From an uncultured Oscillospiraceae bacterium (lineage in GTDB: Bacteria; Bacillota; Clostridia; Oscillospirales; Acutalibacteraceae), in NCBI GenBank assembly GCA_910588935.1, contig CAJUSM010000079.1, positions 1 through 9,449 on the forward strand: DNA of 9,449 bases. Direction: 5' to 3'. This document shows positions 1-4,860 of this stretch, one piece after another. Under the pieces are notes generated by a model that saw only the letters and a program-made list of their open reading frames with translations, searched no databases and was not told the origin of the DNA. Positions within the stretch are counted from its first letter, which is position 1. Each line of letters starts with the position of its first letter. The position numbers and the translations under genes are program-made.

Positions 1-18
1 TTGGCTTAAGGGGCTTGA

Positions 19-54
19 CTTTTTATTTGCAGGCTTTTTATCCCTTTTGCAAAA
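19..54. repeat. Short direct repeat and palindrome upstream of the regulator gene
   Basis: The 8-mer CTTTTTAT occurs twice on the same strand, at 19-26 and 34-41, 15 bp apart. It is followed by the perfect 10-bp palindrome TTTTGCAAAA at 45-54. The group lies 32-67 bp upstream of the -35 box of the regulator promoter, where a DNA-binding protein could sit. It could be an operator for the RpiR-type regulator itself or for a gene to the left of the window. The region is AT-rich, so chance is a real alternative. Confidence 0.3.
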
Positions 55-85
55 ATTGATTTCCGTGCCCCAAATGTTTCCGCCC

Positions 86-114
86 TTGATTTTTTGGAGA
101 AAAAGCCGTAAAAT
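86..114 (+). promoter_or_regulatory. Sigma-A-type promoter of the regulator/flavoprotein operon
   Basis: The -35 box TTGATT (86-91) and -10 box TAAAAT (109-114) are separated by exactly 17 bp. The first four bases of the -35 and five of six bases of the -10 match the housekeeping consensus. Transcription would begin near 121, leaving a leader of about 32 nt before the ATG at 153. This is the best promoter in the left part of the window and probably drives the overlapping genes that follow. Confidence 0.65.
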
Positions 115-152
115 AGAAAACGATATTGCCTTGTGAGAGGAAGAACATACCC

Positions 153-1025
153 ATGAACGACCAGCTATCCGAAAGAATCCAACGTAGCCGGCGAGGTTTT
201 TCAAAAAGTCAACGGGCCATCGCCGGCTATCTTCAAGACCACCCGGAAGAGGTGGCCTTTATGACAGCATCTCGCCTTGGCGCTACTGTTGGCGTCAGCG
301 AGTCGACTGTTGTGCGTTTTGCCACTGAAATTGGATATTCCGGTTACCCGGCCATGCAGCAAGCTGTGCAGGAAATGATCCGGAATAAGCTAACCAGCCT
401 GCAGCGCTTGGAAATGACCTCCCGGAACATTCCGCCGGACAAACTGCTGGAGGCTGCTTTGGGCCAGGACATTGACATTCTCCGCCGCACCCGGGAAAAT
501 ATGGACACCCAAGCCTTTTACCAGGCGGTAGACGCTCTGGAAAAATCCAAACGGGTGTTTGTGCTGGGGGCTGGCAGCTCTTTGGCCCTTGCCACTTTTC
601 TGGCCCACTATCTTCGCCTGGTGTTCGACAATGTCCAGCTGGTGGAGGCTACCAGCGAAACCGCTATTCTTCAGCAGATGGTCCGGGTGAACGACGGCGA
701 CGCCATCATTGCCATCAGCTTTCCCCGGTACTCCCGAAAGGCGGCCAAGGCCCTGCGTTATGCCTCCAGCCGGGGAATGACAGCCATCGCCATTACAGAC
801 AGCCCCCTTTCCCCTCTGGCCGAAGGTGCCTCCCACCTGCTGCTGGCCAGAAGCGATATGGTCTCCTTTGTGGATTCCCTGGTAGGCCCCCTCAGCGTCA
901 TCAATGCCTTAATCGTTACGGTGGCGATCCGGAAAAAGCCGGAGGTGGCCGAAGCCCTCCGCCGGCTGGAAACCATTTGGGAGGAATACGGGGAGTACGA
1001 GAAGGTAGAAGAGGGCGGGCGTTGA
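153..1025 (+). CDS. MurR/RpiR family transcriptional regulator (HTH + SIS domain)
   Basis: A 290-residue DNA-binding regulator, the usual size for the RpiR/MurR family, which senses phosphorylated sugars or amino sugars. Residues about 1-77 form the HTH_6 domain, with the recognition-helix stretch VGVSESTVVRFATEIGYSGY near residues 47-66. Residues about 120-255 form a SIS sugar-phosphate-binding domain, seen as the VFVLGAGSS loop near residue 140 and AIIAISFPRYSR near residue 185. The ATG at 153 is preferred because GAGAGGAAG (135-143) lies about 10 nt upstream; an in-frame TTG at 126 would add nine residues without a good ribosome binding site. The stop overlaps the next gene's start by 4 bases. 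No sugar-metabolism gene is present, so the ligand cannot be read from context. Family assignment is firm; the target is unknown. Confidence 0.9.
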   Translation: MNDQLSERIQRSRRGFSKSQRAIAGYLQDHPEEVAFMTASRLGATVGVSESTVVRFATEIGYSGYPAMQQAVQEMIRNKLTSLQRLEMTSRNIPPDKLLEAALGQDIDILRRTRENMDTQAFYQAVDALEKSKRVFVLGAGSSLALATFLAHYLRLVFDNVQLVEATSETAILQQMVRVNDGDAIIAISFPRYSRKAAKALRYASSRGMTAIAITDSPLSPLAEGASHLLLARSDMVSFVDSLVGPLSVINALIVTVAIRKKPEVAEALRRLETIWEEYGEYEKVEEGGR

Positions 1026-2266
1026 CCAGGGCTATTGTTGTGGGCGGGGGGCCTGGGGGAATGATGGCTGCCGGGATTTGCGCTGCCCAGGGAAGGAAAA
1101 CCCTCCTCATAGAGAAAAACCCGCAGTTGGGTAAAAAACTGCGGATTACCGGCAAGGGCCGCTGTAACCTGACTAACCAGTGTTCCGTGGAGGACATGGT
1201 CGCCGCCGCCCAGGGGGGGAAATTCCTATATACTGCCCTCAGCGCCTTTCCTCCCCAGGCGGTGATGGACTTTTTCACCAGCCTGGGGGTGGCGCTGAAA
1301 ACCGAGCGGGGGCGGCGGGTGTTCCCTCAGTCGGACAGCGCCCACCAGGTAGCGGACGCCTTGGAACATTTTGCTCTCAATCAGGGAGTCAGGCGGGTTC
1401 GGGATCAGGTGCTGGCTGTGGAGACAGAAAACGGAAGTGTAACAGGCGTAAGGACCCGTTCCGGCGTGATGCCGGCAGGGGCTGTGCTCCTTGCCTGCGG
1501 CGGGGCCTCGTACCCAGGTACCGGGTCCGATGGTTCCGGCAGCCGGCTGGCAAGAGCCCTGGGCCATACCATTATAGAGCTTGCCCCTTCTTTGGTGCCT
1601 TTGGTAGAACAGGGGGAAACCTGCCGTCGGCTAATGGGCCTTTCCCTGCGGAACTGCGGGGTGCAGGTAAGGGCAAAAGGAAAAAAGAAGCCGGTTTATA
1701 CAGACTTTGGAGAGCTGCTTTTTACCCATTTTGGCCTTTCCGGGCCTACCATCCTCAGCGCTTCTGCCCATATGCGGCCTATGGAGGCTGGAAAGTACAC
1801 GGTCCATGTGGACCTAAAGCCCGGCCTAGACCAGGCTCAGCTGGATGCCCGGCTGCTCCGGGATCTGGGGGAAAACAAAAACCGCCTCTTTTCCAACTCG
1901 CTAGACCGGCTCTTGCCTCAAAAGCTGATCCCTCTGGTCATTGAGCGGTCGGGAATACCAGGAGACACCAGGTGCCATACCGTGACAAAGGAGCAGCGTC
2001 AGCGGCTTTTGGAAGCGCTGAAGGATTTTACTGTGGAAATTGCCGGTTTTCGCCCTATGGAAGAGGCAATTGTAACCGCTGGCGGGGTAAGCCTGAAAGA
2101 GGTAAATCCCCGGACAATGGAGTCCAAGCTGGTAAAAGGCCTATATTTTGCCGGCGAGATGCTGGACGTAGACGCTCCCACCGGAGGATATAATTTGCAG
2201 ATTGCTTTTTCCACTGGCCGCCTGGCTGGGGAGAGTATGGGAAAACAAGGAGGGATGGGAACATGA
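1022..2266 (+). CDS. HI0933/BaiN-type FAD-dependent oxidoreductase
   Basis: A 414-residue flavoprotein of the HI0933 family, which databases label NAD(P)/FAD-dependent oxidoreductase, aminoacetone oxidase family or BaiN. The N-terminal Rossmann FAD motif is GGGPGG (residues 8-13), ending with the ribose-binding acidic residue in LLIEKN. The family signature TGKGRCNLTN is at about 43-52. The C-terminal signature runs from AGGVSLKEVNP through GLYFAGEMLDVDAPTGGYN to about residue 400 and closes the FAD site. The start is a TTG at 1022 that overlaps the regulator's stop as TTGA, with GAGG at 1011-1014 seven nt upstream; an earlier in-frame TTG at 977 would add 15 Arg/Gly-rich residues before the Rossmann strand and is unlikely. 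The protein is probably cytoplasmic. The substrate is unsettled: BaiN was proposed in bile-acid dehydroxylation, but the family is very widespread, so a bile-acid role should not be assumed. Confidence 0.93.
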   Translation: MTRAIVVGGGPGGMMAAGICAAQGRKTLLIEKNPQLGKKLRITGKGRCNLTNQCSVEDMVAAAQGGKFLYTALSAFPPQAVMDFFTSLGVALKTERGRRVFPQSDSAHQVADALEHFALNQGVRRVRDQVLAVETENGSVTGVRTRSGVMPAGAVLLACGGASYPGTGSDGSGSRLARALGHTIIELAPSLVPLVEQGETCRRLMGLSLRNCGVQVRAKGKKKPVYTDFGELLFTHFGLSGPTILSASAHMRPMEAGKYTVHVDLKPGLDQAQLDARLLRDLGENKNRLFSNSLDRLLPQKLIPLVIERSGIPGDTRCHTVTKEQRQRLLEALKDFTVEIAGFRPMEEAIVTAGGVSLKEVNPRTMESKLVKGLYFAGEMLDVDAPTGGYNLQIAFSTGRLAGESMGKQGGMGT

Positions 2267-2673
2267 AGGAAAAGCTGCTGCGCAGAGAGGAAGTTTTGGA
2301 AATTGCTCGAGGCCTGGAGTTTATGGGGCAGGGCTGCTGGCTTACCGCCGGGGCCGCCCTGGTACTCCAGGGCGTGAAAGAAACCACCCATGATGTAGAC
2401 ATTGTGTGTACCACCCAGATGGCAGACCAGCTGGAGGCGCAAGGCGTGCCGTTCCGTAAAAGCCCGTTTGACAACACCCGGATTTTCGCCTATAATCAGG
2501 ACGTGGAAGTGCTGGAAAACTGGTTTACCGACAAAGTGATTACGGTAGAAGGCCTGCAAACCGCCACCGTGGAGAGCATCCGTAAACAAAAGGCGGCTCA
2601 CGCCCGGGAAAAGGATTTGGCAGATATTGCGTTGATTGACCAATTTCTGGAGAAGGGGAAACAGGAGAAATGA
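2263..2673 (+). CDS. Small nucleotidyltransferase-like protein
   Basis: A 136-residue protein resembling stand-alone nucleotidyltransferase-fold proteins (DUF6036-like or AbiEii-like minimal domains). The Pol-beta-type core is visible: TAGAALVLQG at 28-37 stands for the glycine helix, DVD at 44-46 gives two metal-binding acidic residues, and DVEVL at 80-84 gives a possible third. The C-terminal REKDLADIALI stretch (115-125) is typical of this group. The start ATG overlaps the flavoprotein stop as ATGA and has a strong AAGGAGGG (2247-2254) eight nt upstream. The gene overlaps the acetyltransferase that follows. No HEPN or other toxin partner is visible, so a toxin-antitoxin role is not supported. 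The fold is likely by motif; the transferred nucleotide and target are unknown. Confidence 0.75.
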   Translation: MKEKLLRREEVLEIARGLEFMGQGCWLTAGAALVLQGVKETTHDVDIVCTTQMADQLEAQGVPFRKSPFDNTRIFAYNQDVEVLENWFTDKVITVEGLQTATVESIRKQKAAHAREKDLADIALIDQFLEKGKQEK

Positions 2674-3227
2674 TTCACTTAGAAACTCAGCGTCTGGTTC
2701 TCCGGGATTATATTTTTCAGGACGAAGAGGAATACTACCAGCTGAAAAGCAATTCGGAAACCATGGGCCGTTATATGCAAGACATTATGGTCCATAGCCG
2801 GGAAGAGGCCCATGAGGAGTTTGCCCGGATACTGGCAGACGCCAAAACTCTGGAACGCGTTTTCTATTTTCTTCGGGCAGAGCTGAAAGAAAGCGGCCAG
2901 CAAGTGGGCTCGGTGGGGTACACGGTGGAGCGCCGAACCCCGGTAGGCAAGCTGGTGCATGCCGGGTACTTTTATCTCCCGGAATTCTGGGGAAAGGGCT
3001 ATGGCACCGAGGCCTTTCAGGAAGTGATCCGCTTTGCCTTCCAGGAGGACGGGGTATACAGGATTTCCACAGGATGCCGCCAAGAGAATCAGGGGTCCCG
3101 GCGGATTATGGAGAAGTGTGGAATGGTCAAAGAGGCTGAGCGCAAAAACTGGGAATGGCACGAGGGAGAAATGAAGACCCGGCTGGAATACCGGCTGCTC
3201 CGGGAAGAGTACGAAGCCCGCGGATGA
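2670..3227 (+). CDS. GNAT family N-acetyltransferase (RimJ/RimL-like)
   Basis: A 185-residue acetyltransferase of the RimJ/RimL-type GNAT group (Acetyltransf_3). The N-terminus IHLETQRLVLRDY is typical. The acetyl-CoA pyrophosphate loop is WGKGYGTEA at 107-115, preceded by the beta-4 strand HAGYFYLPEF. The late motif ENQGSRRIMEKCGM (139-152) carries the Asn and Ser usually found at the CoA thiol end. Such enzymes acetylate protein N-termini, amino-sugar drugs or small amines; the sequence does not identify which. The ATG overlaps the preceding stop as ATGA; AGGAG at 2663-2667 is very close to it, while AAGGGG (2653-2658) is at a usable distance. It is the last gene of the overlapping run. Family confidence is high; substrate is unknown. 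Confidence 0.9.
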   Translation: MIHLETQRLVLRDYIFQDEEEYYQLKSNSETMGRYMQDIMVHSREEAHEEFARILADAKTLERVFYFLRAELKESGQQVGSVGYTVERRTPVGKLVHAGYFYLPEFWGKGYGTEAFQEVIRFAFQEDGVYRISTGCRQENQGSRRIMEKCGMVKEAERKNWEWHEGEMKTRLEYRLLREEYEARG

Positions 3228-3310
3228 TACTTAAAAAGAAGAGCAAAGAGAAAGCTTCTTAAGCGTATATTTTGGGTATCATGATTTCACTGTAAGAGGA
3301 GCTGATAAAA

Positions 3311-3454
3311 ATGAAGCGTTTTTTCGGCCTGGCCATTACAGTGGTTGTTTCGGCGGCCGCTGTGCTCTGCCTGTACCTAACCCGCCTGGAATGGGAGTGT
3401 GTCCGCCCCAGCGAGCACGGGGAGTGCCGCTGCCGGTTCGCGTTCCGGAAATAG
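3311..3454 (+). CDS. Small single-pass membrane protein with cysteine-containing tail
   Basis: A 47-residue open frame with a good ribosome binding site (AAGAGGAG, 3294-3301) nine nt before its ATG. Residues 2-3 are Lys-Arg, followed by a hydrophobic segment at about 4-24, then a polar tail with cysteines at 30, 39 and 41; a fourth cysteine (20) lies in the hydrophobic segment. Positive-inside rules place the tail outside the cell. The residues before Cys20 (Ala-Val-Leu) do not make a convincing lipobox, so this is more likely a membrane anchor than a lipoprotein. The stop is 28 nt before cmk, so the two are probably co-transcribed. A weak -10-like TATCAT at 3277-3282 lacks a convincing -35. 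I do not recognise a family. It is called from its start signal, composition and position, not from homology. Confidence 0.6.
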   Translation: MKRFFGLAITVVVSAAAVLCLYLTRLEWECVRPSEHGECRCRFAFRK

Positions 3455-3482
3455 ACGAGGAAAAGAAAGGAAGAGAAAAGCA

Positions 3483-4148
3483 ATGTTCGCGATTGCCATA
3501 GACGGCCCTGCGGGTGCGGGAAAGTCCAGTGTGGCCAAGGCTGCCGCCACTGCCTTGGGCTTTACCTATGTAGACACCGGAGCTCTTTACCGCACCATTG
3601 CCCTATATATGCTAGAGGCAGGGGCTAACCTGGAGGATTCCCAGGCGGTAGCCGCCCTGCTGCCCCAGGTAGAGGTGTCTATCCGGTACAGCCCCCAGGG
3701 CCAGCGCACCCTGCTGGGGGGGCGGGATGTCTCGGAGGAGATTCGTACCCAGCAGGTGTCCATGGCCACCTCTCGCTGGGTCTCCCATATTCCGGCGGTC
3801 CGGGCCTTTTTGTTGGATCTTCAGCGGGAGCTGGCAAAAAGGGCCAACGTGGTGATGGACGGCAGGGATATTGGCTCGGTAATCCTGCCAGACGCCCAGC
3901 TGAAAATATTCCTAACCGCCTCTCCTGAGGAACGGGCGGCCCGGCGGACCAAGCAGCTGGAAGCGGCAGGGGAGCCAGCCGATTTTAACCAAGTACTGCG
4001 GGAGGTTATCCAGCGGGACCGGCAAGACCAGGAACAGCTGGGGGTAATTCCCCCAGACGCTGTAACAGTGGATACCACGGGGATGGGTTTTGACCAGGTG
4101 GTGGACCGGCTTACCAGCTTGGCCCGGGAACGGATGGGCACCTTTTGA
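3483..4148 (+). CDS. cmk: Cytidylate kinase
   Basis: A 221-residue (d)CMP kinase that uses ATP to make (d)CDP in the cytoplasm, supplying CTP for RNA and lipid synthesis and dCTP for DNA. The P-loop is GPAGAGKSS at 8-16, the CMP-binding stretch DTGALYR is at 31-37, DGRDIG is at 126-131, the lid arginines lie in ERAARR (150-155), and QRDRQD is at 177-182. The length fits the family. The ATG at 3483 follows AAAGGA (3466-3471) and starts directly at the first beta strand; an upstream in-frame start at 3399 would add 28 residues that overlap the small membrane protein gene and do not resemble cytidylate kinase. Next to plsC and the ispH/S1 fusion, it fits a familiar clostridial housekeeping group. 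Confidence 0.97.
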   Translation: MFAIAIDGPAGAGKSSVAKAAATALGFTYVDTGALYRTIALYMLEAGANLEDSQAVAALLPQVEVSIRYSPQGQRTLLGGRDVSEEIRTQQVSMATSRWVSHIPAVRAFLLDLQRELAKRANVVMDGRDIGSVILPDAQLKIFLTASPEERAARRTKQLEAAGEPADFNQVLREVIQRDRQDQEQLGVIPPDAVTVDTTGMGFDQVVDRLTSLARERMGTF

Positions 4149-4176
4149 GAATAGAATGAATACGGAAAGAAGGGGT

Positions 4177-4860
4177 ATGGTGAAAAAAAAGAAAAATGCC
4201 AAGTCCAAAGCTTGGCTCTATGCTTTGGGGCAGTTTTTGCTGGCGCTGTTTTATTATCCTGTTTTCCGCCTCCATGTGCGGGGCCGGGAAAACATCCCTA
4301 AAACCGGCCCTATTCTCATGTGCTGTAACCATATGGCCAAGCGGGACCCGGTGATGCTGGGGGTTTCCCATAGCCGCCAGGTCTTCTATATGGCTAAGGA
4401 GGAGCTTTTTCAAAACCGGTTTTTGGGTTGGCTTTTTCGAGGCCTGGGGGCTTTCCCGGTGCTTAGGGGCAGCGGCGGGGCCGATGCCCTGGCCGAGGCT
4501 TACCGTATCTTAGATGATAATGGCATTGTAGGGGTCTTTATTGAGGGCACCAGGTCCAAGGATGGCCGGCTCCAGCGGCCGAAAACCGGCGCCGCTATGC
4601 TGGCCTACCGCACCAAGGCGCCCATTGTGCCGGTGTGCATTACAGCTGGAGATGGGGGCCTGCCCAAGGCCTTTAAAAAGCATTATGTGGTTTTCGGCCG
4701 GCCCATTTCCGCGGCGGAGCTTAAGCTGCCAGATGACTCTGGCATGCAGCTGCGCAAGGCAAGCCGGGTGATTATGGAGGAGATTGTTGCCCTGCGGGAA
4801 GAGACCCTAAAGGAGCTGGGCTTGCCCTCTCAGCTGCCAGAGGCGGTGGAAAAGCCATGA
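4177..4860 (+). CDS. plsC: 1-acyl-sn-glycerol-3-phosphate acyltransferase (PlsC-like)
   Basis: A 227-residue acyltransferase of the PlsC family, which adds the second acyl chain to lysophosphatidic acid to give phosphatidic acid at the inner face of the membrane. The catalytic HX4D motif is NHMAKRD (His52, Asp57). FIEGTRS at 121-127 is the glycerophosphate-binding motif, with a downstream VPV strand at 151-153. A Lys-rich N-terminus is followed by a hydrophobic segment at about 13-30, which would anchor the protein. The start is uncertain: ATG 4177 and GTG 4180 both follow GGAAAGAAGGGG (4164-4175), and ATG 4156 would add seven residues with a poor ribosome binding site. The stop overlaps the next start as ATGA. 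Acyl donor and exact substrate are inferred from the family. Confidence 0.93.
   Translation: MVKKKKNAKSKAWLYALGQFLLALFYYPVFRLHVRGRENIPKTGPILMCCNHMAKRDPVMLGVSHSRQVFYMAKEELFQNRFLGWLFRGLGAFPVLRGSGGADALAEAYRILDDNGIVGVFIEGTRSKDGRLQRPKTGAAMLAYRTKAPIVPVCITAGDGGLPKAFKKHYVVFGRPISAAELKLPDDSGMQLRKASRVIMEEIVALREETLKELGLPSQLPEAVEKP

Noticed and set aside
1..60. Possible minus-strand promoter for a gene to the left
   Set aside because: TTGCAA read on the minus strand has no good -10 at 16-18 bp, and no gene is visible on that side within the window.
1180..1944. 254-codon plus-strand open frame inside the flavoprotein gene
   Set aside because: It is another reading frame of a well-supported gene, with Pro/Gly/Arg-rich composition typical of shifted frames in GC-rich DNA.
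1022..2266. Bile-acid 7-dehydroxylation gene (baiN in the strict sense)
   Set aside because: No other bai genes are present and the family is found in very many bacteria, so the name alone does not support that pathway.
1999..2643. 214-codon open frame on the minus strand opposite the flavoprotein and the nucleotidyltransferase-like gene
   Set aside because: Both opposite genes show family motifs in their own frames; this frame shows none and no good ribosome binding site.
2263..2673. Toxin-antitoxin (MNT/HEPN or AbiE) module
   Set aside because: Only the nucleotidyltransferase-like half is present; neighbours are a flavoprotein and an acetyltransferase, not a HEPN protein or AbiEi-type partner.
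3230..3263. Imperfect inverted repeat AAGAAG (3236-3241) / CTTCTT (3255-3260) after the acetyltransferase gene
   Set aside because: The stem is six A-T-rich pairs with a 13-nt loop and no T-run follows, so it does not qualify as a terminator; it is not clear that transcription stops here.
3255..3282. Possible promoter before the small membrane protein (CTTCTT / TATCAT)
   Set aside because: The -35 match is poor and the -10 only moderate; not enough to call.
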